A DNA stretch of 64,000 bases from the NCBI RefSeq assembly GCF_013394795.1, contig NZ_JABXYU010000001.1, positions 434,001 to 498,000 on the forward strand. The letters are read 5' to 3'. Every line of letters begins with the position of its first letter. The first letter of the stretch is position 1. Of this stretch, positions 37,220 through 45,032 are shown piece by piece. The notes beneath the pieces are model-generated. The model worked only from the letters and a program-made list of their open reading frames with translations, did no database searches and was not told the DNA's origin. Both the position numbers and the translations under genes were made by a program. The stretch is from Leptotrichia sp. oral taxon 223. GTDB lineage: Bacteria > Fusobacteriota > Fusobacteriia > Fusobacteriales > Leptotrichiaceae.

Positions 37220-40200
37220 ATGAAAAAAAATAAAAAATTAATGTTACTTGCAATCTCCCTGCTTGCTTTGCTAAGCTGTACAAGCAATAATGGAAAGGGC
37301 AACCTAAAAACAGGCATTGGCGGAACTATTAGAAACAGTGGAAGCGGAAATGGTAAAGGTTCTGGAAATCCAGCAGTTACCAATCCAACTTCACCAGGTT
37401 CTCCAGCTAACCCAGCAACCCCAAATCCTGCAACACCGTCAATAAGCACAAATGCAAGATTTCCAAAAATAAATCTCAGTGCAATTCCTAATTCAGAATT
37501 AGACATTTTTGCATATAAAATTGCTGGAGAAAAACTGGACGCACCTAAAACTGCCAGCAAAACTCACTATGAAGTCAAGGACAGGGAAGTTGGATTTTAC
37601 TTGAACCGTTCAGCTACAAAACCGCTTACTATAGCTACTTCAACAACAATGGATGTAAAAGCAGGTGGAGGAGCAATGGCATTTTTTGAAGGAACCAGCG
37701 TTTATAATGGAAACACACACTTTTTTACGGATCCTCAGGAAGCTGTTAAGCATTACTTGACAAAACTTATACACAATGCTGAAAAATTGACATTCAATAT
37801 GGAACCTAATTCGTATTTATTCGTACTTAAAGGCGTAGAGGTAGAATTGTCTAAAACTGATGTTTCAAATCTTCTTGCCAAAATTCCTGCAAATCAAAGG
37901 CCGACAATTAATGGTACTGGCTATAAATTAGTTAAATTTGATAATTCCAGACTTTTTGTAGACAAGGATGTAAACTTGGATGATCCTAACGACTTGTATA
38001 ATAAAGTAGATGTTACAAATTCTACTTTCACTATTAATTCTGGTAAAACAATTACTGGAACAAAAGACAATCAAATTGGAATTAAAGGACTGTATGGATT
38101 TGAATATGAATTTGTTCCAAACGATGTGAACTATAACCGTGGTACTATCGATATGAAAGGTAGCAACTCAATCGGAGCATATGGTACTGCGTCAAACTTT
38201 AATAACCTTGGAACAATCTCAGTTGGAAAAAATTCAGCTGCAATTTACTGGAGTGCAGAATCTGAATTTGACTACGGACTGCTTGGACCTTCTGCTCCTA
38301 TTCCGCACAATTCTGCAAGAAACGACGGAGATATTCTGCTCGGAGAAAATTCTACAGGAATGTATATGGACAAGCCTTACTTTGACAACAAAGGATTTAT
38401 TGCAAATTTAAATAATGGAAAAATTGAAAGTACAGCAGCCAATGTAATCGGAATGTGGGCAAATGTCCGTAACCAGAAGAAAGATCCTACAGCTTCAGAT
38501 ACTCCACAAGACGTAATTGGAAGTGTTGGTGAAATTAATCTTTATGGAGATAAGTCAATTGGAATCTATGCTGGCGGAGATGGTGCCTATAATGCAGAAA
38601 ATCAAAAATATTATGGTTCTAAAGGAAAAATCAGAATAGGTGATTCATCTGATAGAAACAACCCAAGTATGGGAATGTACAGCGATAATCCAAATGCAAA
38701 AATGATAAATAACGGAATTATAGAAATCGGTAAAGATTCAATCGGTATGGCAGGAATCAACGGAAATACTTTAGAAAACAAAGGAACTATCAACATCACT
38801 AAGGATGGCGGTATCGGAATGTACTTGGCAAATGGTTCTAAAGGTACAAACAGCGGTACAATAACTACTGTTGGAACTCCAAAAGACGCAATCGGTGTAG
38901 TTGTTGGAAAAGATTCTGAATTTACAAATAATGGTAAAATCCACATTGAATCTGCTGGCGGTGCAGGAATTGTTGTTGCTGGCGGAATAATTAAGAATTA
39001 TGGAGATATTGAAGTTAGTGGCGGTGCCGTAAGAGACCGTGTAGACAACACAAGAACTATTAAAGTTCTCTCAAGCAAAACAAAACCAATCAACGGAGAT
39101 TTGGGAGTTTACGTAGACACATTAGGAAAAACAAAACCAATTGAAGGTCTTTCAAACTTAGGATTACAAAGTGCTGACTTGTTAATCGGTGCAGAAGCTA
39201 CTGAAAAAACTAACGCTACTGAAGTAGCAGTTGGAAATGAAGTGCTTGATCTATTTAACAAATCTATTCAATCAAGCAATATTGCAAACTGGAATGTAAA
39301 AACTGGTTCTTTAGTATGGGAAGCTGATTCAGAAATTAAAAATAACAAAATAGAAAAAGTTACTTTGAAAAAACAATCCTATGCAAAATTTGCAGATAGT
39401 GAAACAACTGCAGAAGTGGCTAATGGGCTGGATGAAAAATATACTGGAACTGCGGCAGATTCAAAAGACAAACAAGTATTCAATTACTTAAATACATTGA
39501 GCGACAGAAAGGCGTTGGCAAGAACTTACCGTGAAATTAATGGAAGTCAATATATCAATGTTCAACAAAGAATTGCACAGACTGATAATATTTTAGACAA
39601 CAAACTTTCTGCTTTACAAAAAGAAAATGCTGATAAATCTGGACATCATGTTTCTACTTTCTTTAACAGGGATAAACATGAGGCAAGAACGCCAGAATTA
39701 GCAGATTCAAACAGCTCAGCTTACGGAATTTCATATTTATTCAATAATGCTGATGCAAAACAGGGAATTTATGCTGGAACAGTTATTAACAACTTCAAAT
39801 TTAAAGACAATGGAAAATCAAAAGAAAATGTAACAATGTTTAAATTAGGTGCTTACAAGACATTTGACTTAAATAATCTTGAATGGACTTTAAGCGGAGA
39901 TGGATTTGCTTCTAAAAATGATATGAAGAGAAGATTTGTAATCGGAAATAATGTTTATGAAAACAAGGCTAACTACAATGCTTACGGATTTGCAATCAAG
40001 AACGAATTAGGAAAAACTTTCCAAGTTGGAGAAAATGTTACAGTCAAACCTTACGCTGGTCTAAAACTTGGCTATGGTAAATTTTCAAAAATTAAGGAAA
40101 AAGATGGAACTTTAAATATGGAAGTTAAAGGAAGCAATTACTATTCTGTAAAACCATCTGCAGGAGTTGAAGTTGGATATTCCGCTCCAATTACAGAAAA

Positions 40201-40459
40201 CACAAAATTCAAAGCATCTTTAGGACTTGGCTATGAACATGAACTAGGAAAAGTTGAAAGCAAGGTGAACGAAGCTAAATTTACGAATACAAGCACTAAA
40301 ATCAACTTAAAAGGCGCAAAAGACGAAAGACGTGGAAATTTCAAGAGCAATGTAAAAGTAGGATTTGAAGCAGGAAACTTTAATTTTACAGTAAATGGTG
40401 GATATGATACAAAGGATAAGAATTCTCATATTGGTGTAGGACTTGGTGTTTCATTCTAA
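37220..40459 (+). CDS. Autotransporter with lipoprotein-type signal
   Basis: 1079 residues. The N-terminus MKKNKKLMLLAISLLALLSC has a lipobox (LLSC, Cys at 20), followed by a Gly/Ser/Asn/Pro-rich linker (about 25-75). A long passenger of beta-helix-type repeats follows (about 250-640), with the recurring units IGMYxxN, NxGxI and GSIGIYAGGDG. The last ~280 residues form an outer-membrane beta-barrel (from about SAYGISYLF) ending GVGLGVSF with terminal Phe. This is a type V secretion protein, likely an adhesin. A lipidated N-terminus on a classical autotransporter is unusual. Flanked by a consensus promoter and a terminator. Confidence 0.92.
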   Translation: MKKNKKLMLLAISLLALLSCTSNNGKGNLKTGIGGTIRNSGSGNGKGSGNPAVTNPTSPGSPANPATPNPATPSISTNARFPKINLSAIPNSELDIFAYKIAGEKLDAPKTASKTHYEVKDREVGFYLNRSATKPLTIATSTTMDVKAGGGAMAFFEGTSVYNGNTHFFTDPQEAVKHYLTKLIHNAEKLTFNMEPNSYLFVLKGVEVELSKTDVSNLLAKIPANQRPTINGTGYKLVKFDNSRLFVDKDVNLDDPNDLYNKVDVTNSTFTINSGKTITGTKDNQIGIKGLYGFEYEFVPNDVNYNRGTIDMKGSNSIGAYGTASNFNNLGTISVGKNSAAIYWSAESEFDYGLLGPSAPIPHNSARNDGDILLGENSTGMYMDKPYFDNKGFIANLNNGKIESTAANVIGMWANVRNQKKDPTASDTPQDVIGSVGEINLYGDKSIGIYAGGDGAYNAENQKYYGSKGKIRIGDSSDRNNPSMGMYSDNPNAKMINNGIIEIGKDSIGMAGINGNTLENKGTINITKDGGIGMYLANGSKGTNSGTITTVGTPKDAIGVVVGKDSEFTNNGKIHIESAGGAGIVVAGGIIKNYGDIEVSGGAVRDRVDNTRTIKVLSSKTKPINGDLGVYVDTLGKTKPIEGLSNLGLQSADLLIGAEATEKTNATEVAVGNEVLDLFNKSIQSSNIANWNVKTGSLVWEADSEIKNNKIEKVTLKKQSYAKFADSETTAEVANGLDEKYTGTAADSKDKQVFNYLNTLSDRKALARTYREINGSQYINVQQRIAQTDNILDNKLSALQKENADKSGHHVSTFFNRDKHEARTPELADSNSSAYGISYLFNNADAKQGIYAGTVINNFKFKDNGKSKENVTMFKLGAYKTFDLNNLEWTLSGDGFASKNDMKRRFVIGNNVYENKANYNAYGFAIKNELGKTFQVGENVTVKPYAGLKLGYGKFSKIKEKDGTLNMEVKGSNYYSVKPSAGVEVGYSAPITENTKFKASLGLGYEHELGKVESKVNEAKFTNTSTKINLKGAKDERRGNFKSNVKVGFEAGNFNFTVNGGYDTKDKNSHIGVGLGVSF

Positions 40460-40481
40460 TTTATTTTATATTTGATTTTAA

Positions 40482-40517
40482 AACAGAGACAGGATAGTAT
40501 CTTGTATCTGTTTTTTT
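40482..40517 (+). terminator. Autotransporter terminator
   Basis: AACAGAGACAGGAT pairs imperfectly with ATCTTGTATCTGTT and is followed by a T run, 22 bases after the stop codon. Confidence 0.8.
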
Positions 40518-40618
40518 ATATAAAAATTTTTTAATTATATTCAATTCTGCATAAAATGTGAGTTTGTAAAAATCAAAGAAATTTAGATTTGAACAATCGT
40601 GTAATTATATTAATTATA

Positions 40619-40646
40619 TTGACTTTTTTAAAATTCATAGTATAAT
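40619..40646 (+). promoter_or_regulatory. Duplicate promoter (matches 36161)
   Basis: TTGACT, a 16-base spacer and TATAAT. CATAGTATAATG is shared with the 36161 promoter, and the similarity continues into the leader up to ATGGTTAA (36262 and 40743). Confidence 0.65.
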
Positions 40647-40717
40647 GAATATCGAAGAAAAACATAATACTTTACTAATATTTTTATAAATTATAGAAAA
40701 TCTATGAAAATAAAAAT

Positions 40718-40909
40718 TTGAATTTTAGAAACGAACAAAGGCAATGGTTAAAAATCAGAACAAAGAAAATAGAAAATTCAAATAACAGTGAAGGTGGAAA
40801 TCCTGGAACGGGAGGAAGATCTGATGCAAACATTGAAATAATAACTTATCAAAAATTTACAAAAGGCAGGTTAATTGAATTTGCAAGAATGCATGACAAT
40901 ATGGATTAA
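40718..40909 (+). pseudogene. Probable remnant of a decayed paralogue
   Basis: A short open frame of about 63 residues with an Asn/Gly-rich stretch (SNNSEGGNPGTGGRSD) and no ribosome-binding site or signal peptide. It lies behind a copied promoter and leader, while the matching 3' end of the 36262 gene lies at 41290-41407. The simplest reading is debris of a duplicated exported-protein gene. It could instead be a genuine short gene, which I consider less likely. Confidence 0.35.
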
Positions 40910-40928
40910 AAACTTTAAAAGAAAGGAG

Positions 40929-40956
40929 CTTGTATAATGTAACCATATTATACAAG
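40929..40956 (+). promoter_or_regulatory. Perfect hairpin between ribosome-binding site and start codon
   Basis: CTTGTATAAT (40929-40938) and ATTATACAAG (40947-40956) form a perfect 10-bp stem with an 8-base loop. It lies between AAAGGAG (40922-40928) and the ATG at 40969. Folding would bring the Shine-Dalgarno to about 12 bases from the ATG. Confidence 0.6.
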
Positions 40957-40968
40957 GAAAAAATAAAA

Positions 40969-41274
40969 ATGAAAAATAAAATTTTAATATTAGGAATGCT
41001 GGCTCTAATGTCAGTAAACGTAAATGCTGGATGGATAAAATATAGAGATAAAGCTATAAATGAGTTAAAATATGCTATAAAAAATACCAATACTCAGAAT
41101 TACAGCAATTATCAAAGTTATTATTATGATAATGATAGCTATGATGATGATTATGATGATAGCGACAGCGATTATGACGATGATCACGATTGCGGCTGTG
41201 ATGATGGCGACTACGATTATGATGATAGTGACTATGATTATGATTATAATTATGATAGCTATTACTATTATTAA
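40969..41274 (+). CDS. Secreted Asp/Tyr-rich low-complexity protein
   Basis: About 101 residues. A signal peptide (MKNKILILGMLALMSVNVNA, cleavage before GW) is followed by ~25 ordinary residues, then a tail made almost only of Asp, Tyr, Ser and Asn (DDDYDDSDSDYDDDHD, a central CGC, ending YYYY). The DNA of the tail is a degenerate GATTATGAT repeat. An acidic tail of this kind could bind divalent cations; that is a guess. The ATG at 40969 was chosen because it gives the signal peptide; the longer frame starts at a TTG inside a hairpin. Confidence 0.75.
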   Translation: MKNKILILGMLALMSVNVNAGWIKYRDKAINELKYAIKNTNTQNYSNYQSYYYDNDSYDDDYDDSDSDYDDDHDCGCDDGDYDYDDSDYDYDYNYDSYYYY

Positions 41275-41289
41275 AATTTATAAGATTAA

Positions 41290-41407
41290 ATAAATCAATT
41301 ATGGTAAACGAATTCAAGATACAGGTACATTTTACCACTTCTATACTGCACATAATTTTACACTTTTATTAATTTTTAGTTTCAGAAGCTAAAATTTTAA
41401 ATTAATA
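41290..41407 (+). pseudogene. Decayed copy of the 3' end of the 36262 gene
   Basis: TTATGGTAAACGAATTCAAG, then ACAGGT and CATTTTA, and GCTAAAATTTTAAATTAATA parallel 36864-36971 almost base for base, but with small deletions and stops. The intact original encodes the DUF4431-like C-terminus. No open frame survives. Confidence 0.75.
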
Positions 41408-41490
41408 CTAAACCCCATTTGAAAAATAAGAAACATATGTTATTTATTTTCTAGCAAACCCATTATTTTAATGGGGAATAATATCAGACA
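41403..41490 (-). repeat. GGGTTTAGTATT repeat copy
   Basis: On the minus strand AGAAAATAAATAAC, TTATTTTTCAAATGGGG and TTTAGTATTAA match 51948-52010. It fills the gap between the pseudogene fragment and the next secreted gene. Confidence 0.6.
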
Positions 41491-41516
41491 AATAAACTTA
41501 GGAAGGATGGGTTACT

Positions 41517-41897
41517 ATGAAAAAAATATTATTTTTATTAGCAATATTACTTTGTTCATTTACAATAATGGCAGATTTTGAAGATGAACCAATTGAAATT
41601 CAATCAGGCTATTGTGAAGGAAGGGGAAAAATTTTAAATAGAGAAGAAGATCTTCCATATGTAGGAATTACAACTACATATTCGCTATGTCGAATTAATG
41701 GTTTACGATATAAAAATATCAAAGTGATAAGAGAAGCTAGAGTTGTTGTTCCAAAACGTGGAGGTTTTGATTTAAAATCAAGAGAAGATTATACTGATGG
41801 ATCATTTTGCATGCAAGTAGATTACGATAACAGGATTTTAAGAATTTTTCATCCTTTAGACGAGTTATGTGAAGGAATTGAAAGAGAAAAAAGATAA
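41517..41897 (+). CDS. Secreted protein of a GYC...LCRINGLRY family (copy 1)
   Basis: 126 residues with a signal peptide (MKKILFLLAILLCSFTIMA). The mature part contains SGYCEGRGK and TYSLCRINGLRYKNIKV. These are shared with the protein encoded at 42131, including both Cys, which could form a disulfide. Two further Cys near the C-terminus (SFCMQVDY, DELCEG) are unique to this copy. The family is unknown to me. AGGAAGG precedes the start and a terminator follows. Confidence 0.78.
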   Translation: MKKILFLLAILLCSFTIMADFEDEPIEIQSGYCEGRGKILNREEDLPYVGITTTYSLCRINGLRYKNIKVIREARVVVPKRGGFDLKSREDYTDGSFCMQVDYDNRILRIFHPLDELCEGIEREKR

Positions 41898-41909
41898 TAA
41901 AATTATTTT

Positions 41910-41944
41910 AACAGGGACAGGATAGAATTTGTTCCTGTTTTTTT
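41910..41944 (+). terminator. Rho-independent terminator
   Basis: AACAGGGACA (41910-41919) pairs with TGTTCCTGTT (41930-41939) plus a T tract, 12 bases after the stop codon. Confidence 0.85.
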
Positions 41945-42052
41945 GTATGAAAATTTTATTTTCTAAAAATTAAATTTATCTTTTTTTCTATTTTTCTACA
42001 TCTAAATATATTAAAGTGCTTGAATAAAGCTATTTTTTTTATATATATTGTA

Positions 42053-42082
42053 TATGACTTTATAACAATTTTATGGTATAAT
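42053..42082 (+). promoter_or_regulatory. Promoter of the 42131 gene
   Basis: TATGAC (42053-42058), an 18-base spacer and TATAAT (42077-42082), about 50 bases before the start codon. Confidence 0.6.
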
Positions 42083-42130
42083 AAAAATCAAAGGAAAATA
42101 ATAAATTATTAAAGAAAGGAAGATTTTAAA

Positions 42131-42475
42131 ATGAAAAAAATATTCTTATTAGCATTAATAACTTTTTCTATTTCATTTTTGAGTTATACCAAAGCTGAAG
42201 AAACAGGAACTAAAACATTTGAAAATGTTACAGGTTATTGCGAGAATGGAAAAGTAACCAGCATTAAAGAAGCGGATACTGAGAATTATCTTGCGTATGT
42301 AAGAGTAACGTATCCGTTATGTAGAATAAATGGATTGCGATACAGAAATATAAAATTTTCATATCGTACAAGAGAAGAAGCTGATTATGTTGCAAAACAA
42401 GTAAGAAATATAAATTTGAATGGATATGACATTGAAATCAATTATGATACTAGAACAATATACACCAGATATTAA
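42131..42475 (+). CDS. Secreted protein of a GYC...LCRINGLRY family (copy 2)
   Basis: 114 residues. A signal peptide (MKKIFLLALITFSISFLSY, cleavage after about KA) is followed by TGYCENGKV and TYPLCRINGLRYRNIKF, matching the 41517 product. The tail NINLNGYDIEINYDTRTIY parallels that protein's QVDYDNRILRIF. The pair is a tandem duplication with separate promoters and terminators. No function is recognised. Confidence 0.78.
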   Translation: MKKIFLLALITFSISFLSYTKAEETGTKTFENVTGYCENGKVTSIKEADTENYLAYVRVTYPLCRINGLRYRNIKFSYRTREEADYVAKQVRNINLNGYDIEINYDTRTIYTRY

Positions 42476-42521
42476 TATTTAAATTTTTTCAAAGTCAATA
42501 GTTAGAAGCTATTTTAATTGA

Positions 42522-42575
42522 ACTGCACTCAAAATCTTGTATACAAAAAAGATTAAAAGTGCGGTGTTTATTTTT
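42522..42575 (+). terminator. Long-stem terminator
   Basis: ACTGCACT (42522-42529) pairs with AGTGCGGT (42558-42565) and AATCTT (42533-42538) with AAGATT (42549-42554). A T-rich tract follows. Confidence 0.7.
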
Positions 42576-42638
42576 ATTACTTAAAAAAAATCCTTCTTTT
42601 ATTTTCGATATTAGACCTGTTCGATAACCTAAGTTTTT

Positions 42639-43175
42639 TTATTTCATTTTTCTTAATAAATCTAATATTTTCTGTGGAATAGAACCATTTCCTTCCATTG
42701 CCACCACTATTGACGGGAAGTTTTTCGGAAATGCCAAATCTTCAATTCTATTTTCCACATCTAGTGTTATCTCGTTCTCTTTTCCAGCAGATATTTTATT
42801 TTTTGTGTCAGGATCTATTATTATTAATGAAGCTAATGCCAGTAAATCTAAATATTCGCTAGCTTCCAAAATTTTATCAGCACTAGTTATGTCTCCTGCT
42901 CCAATTAATAATGCACGTCCATCTATAATGGATTTTATAACTTTATTAATTGATTGCCCCTTACATTCTCCTAAATAGGCTTTGCTGGCATAGGCACGAT
43001 TTCCCTAAAGGGATGTGTAAATGCAGTCTACTCCCAATCTTACTACTTCATTGATTAAATACAAGCTGTCGTCAAGTAAATAACCAATTTCTTTGCCGTG
43101 AATTTCTTCAGGTGAGAGCCTGTAGCCAACTATGAAATTATTTTCATCATCCCTTTACATTATTTCAAATTTCAT
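42639..43175 (-). pseudogene. Remnant of an Old Yellow Enzyme-type flavin oxidoreductase
   Basis: One frame reads through 42639-43175 with two in-frame stops. It contains NNFIVGYRLSPEEIHG and, after a TAG, VIKSIIDGRALLIGAGDIT, then ADKILEASEYLDLLALASL. These match the C-terminal half of NADH:flavin oxidoreductases. The N-terminal half of the barrel is missing altogether. The 76-codon open stretch at 42639-42869 is only the tail of this remnant. Confidence 0.75.
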
Positions 43176-43333
43176 TATTATTATAACTCAAAATTTAAAT
43201 TTATCAATTTTTTTCACTAAAACATTTAATTCCTCAAGATAAAATATTTTCAAAGTGAAAATAAACTTAAATAATAGAATAATATAGTACAATATATTGA
43301 AAATAAATATTTTCTTATTAAGGAGGAGTCAAT

Positions 43334-43981
43334 ATGAAAAAAGTATTAGCAATTATTCTGTTATCATTATTAACAGTAGTTTCTTGCACGACTGCCACTG
43401 ATGGAACGAGAAAGGTTAGCAAAACTGGAATCGGTGCAGGAATTGGAGCAGCTACAGGAGCTATAATTGGACAGGCTATTGGAAAAGATACAAAAGGTAC
43501 ATTAATTGGTACAGCTGGAGGGGCTGCAGTTGGAGCGGCTATTGGAAATATTTTTGACAGACAGGAAAAAGAATTAAGAAATAAATTAAAAGGGACAGGT
43601 GTAGATGTAAAAAGAACTGGTGAAGGCGAAATCAAATTAACAGCGCCTGAAAATATCACTTTTGACATAAACAGCTATGTAATCAAGCCGCAATTCAGAA
43701 ATACACTGGATTCAGTGGCAACTGTGCTAAAGACTTACCCTGACTCAACAATCATAGTATCAGGACACACAGATACAACAGGAAATGATGCGATTAACAA
43801 TCCATTATCTGTAAACCGTGCAAGTTCGGTAGAATCTTACCTTGAATCACAAGGTATTTCAAACTCAAGAATAACTTCACGTGGTTATGGAAGCAGACAG
43901 CCAATTGCAAGTAATGCAACAGAAGCTGGAAGAGCTCAAAACAGAAGAGTGGAAATTGCTATAATTGCAAATCAAAAATAA
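43334..43981 (+). CDS. OmpA-family outer-membrane lipoprotein
   Basis: 215 residues. A lipoprotein signal (LLTVVSC, Cys at 18) is followed by a glycine-zipper segment (GAGIGAATGAIIGQAIG and GGAAVGAAIGNIF, about 35-80) and an OmpA/MotB-type peptidoglycan-binding domain. That domain contains FDINSYVIKP, SGHTDTTGND, NRASSVESYL, RGYGSRQP and NRRVEIAI. This is the YiaD-like arrangement linking the outer membrane to peptidoglycan. GGAGG precedes the start and a terminator follows. Confidence 0.93.
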   Translation: MKKVLAIILLSLLTVVSCTTATDGTRKVSKTGIGAGIGAATGAIIGQAIGKDTKGTLIGTAGGAAVGAAIGNIFDRQEKELRNKLKGTGVDVKRTGEGEIKLTAPENITFDINSYVIKPQFRNTLDSVATVLKTYPDSTIIVSGHTDTTGNDAINNPLSVNRASSVESYLESQGISNSRITSRGYGSRQPIASNATEAGRAQNRRVEIAIIANQK

Positions 43982-43994
43982 TTAAACAATTTTT

Positions 43995-44037
43995 AGGGGT
44001 TTTTTCAAATTAAATTTTGAATTAACTCCTTTTTTTA
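43995..44037 (+). terminator. Terminator after the OmpA-family gene
   Basis: AGGGGTT (43995-44001) pairs with AACTCCT (44024-44030, one G-T pair), followed by seven T. Confidence 0.65.
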
Positions 44038-44070
44038 CAAATTTTTAAAATCAAAATTTAGGAGATTTTT

Positions 44071-44889
44071 ATGAAAAAAAATATATTATTAAAATTTATG
44101 CTGTTAATCGGAACTTTGTTAAGTTTCACATTAAATGCTGGAAATAAGGAAAATTTTAACAATTTTGAAAAATTTTCATTCAGGATGTCAAATAATCCAG
44201 ATTATATAAGCTACAGAATAATAACAGGCAATGGAGATAAGTATCCTGTGCAGCTGAATGTGGGAAACTATCTGGCTTTTATGCCTTCGAGATATGCAGC
44301 AGTCAATGTTTATGAATTTTTATCTGATACCTTGAAAAAAGATTTTAAAATTATAAAAATAAATAAAAAGGGAAAAATAACGGATCAGTCTAAAATTATA
44401 AAATATTCTGCAAATGATTTTTTTCTAAACTATAAAGATAACGTGGATTTTGAAAAAGCTGAACTAAAGTCGCTAGGAATGGTGTTTGCAGGAGTAAAAA
44501 ATGTAGGAACAGGAGAATACAAGATAACTGCTTATGGGAACAAGGGAATTTCTGGAGGAATTGACAGTAAAGGGCTAAATTGGTTAAACTTGGCGTTTAT
44601 TCCGACGAATTCAGCATTTTATATAAAAATGACTAGCGATAAAAGTTTAGTGTGGAGTCCAAATCGTGATTATAACAGTATTCAATACACATTTTCAGTT
44701 GAGAATGAAAAAATAGTAGCCGTGGATAAAAAAGGAAAGCATTACTTAACTATCTATCAAAAGGGTGATTCTCTATTTGTCGATATGAAAAAATATAATC
44801 TTGAATTCCGTATAAATCAAGCTGAAAATCAGTTAGAATATTGGATAAATCATAAGTTAAAATATGTAGAAAAATATCAGATTATGTAA
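44071..44889 (+). CDS. Secreted protein of unknown function
   Basis: 272 residues with a signal peptide (MKKNILLKFMLLIGTLLSF, cleavage after LNA). The mature part is beta-rich, with many Asn/Lys/Tyr residues and no Cys. No motif is recognised. GGAG precedes the start. It is the last gene of the surface island and faces the ribose operon convergently. Confidence 0.7.
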   Translation: MKKNILLKFMLLIGTLLSFTLNAGNKENFNNFEKFSFRMSNNPDYISYRIITGNGDKYPVQLNVGNYLAFMPSRYAAVNVYEFLSDTLKKDFKIIKINKKGKITDQSKIIKYSANDFFLNYKDNVDFEKAELKSLGMVFAGVKNVGTGEYKITAYGNKGISGGIDSKGLNWLNLAFIPTNSAFYIKMTSDKSLVWSPNRDYNSIQYTFSVENEKIVAVDKKGKHYLTIYQKGDSLFVDMKKYNLEFRINQAENQLEYWINHKLKYVEKYQIM

Positions 44890-44895
44890 TTAAAC

Positions 44896-45016
44896 TTATT
44901 TGGAAACTATATATATTTAGAATTTAATAAAACAAAGCAAGGGGGTTCAATCCCTTGCGAATAATATTTATTTCATTATTTCCAAATTTATATAATTGGT
45001 TATCGAACAGACCTGT
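44896..45016. repeat. MITE-like element with terminal inverted repeats
   Basis: The left end AACTATATATATTTAGAATT and the right end AATTTATATAATTGGTTATC then GAACAGACCTG are imperfect inverted repeats. An internal hairpin GCAAGGGGGTTCAATCCCTT is followed by GCGAATAATATTTATTTCA. Related copies lie at 56049-56150 and, interrupted, at 9465-9690. Confidence 0.6.
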
Positions 45017-45032
45017 TGTAATTTATGTATTT

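Noticed and set aside
37300-37560. Minus-strand Pro/Leu-rich frame opposite the autotransporter linker
   Set aside because: It mirrors the low-complexity Gly/Pro linker of the autotransporter and has no start signal.
41075-41353. Minus-strand His/Asn-rich frame
   Set aside because: An artefact of the complement of GAT/TAT-rich DNA in the Asp/Tyr-rich gene.
42639-42869. Independent 76-codon gene
   Set aside because: The frame continues upstream through stops with clear oxidoreductase motifs, so it is the tail of a pseudogene.
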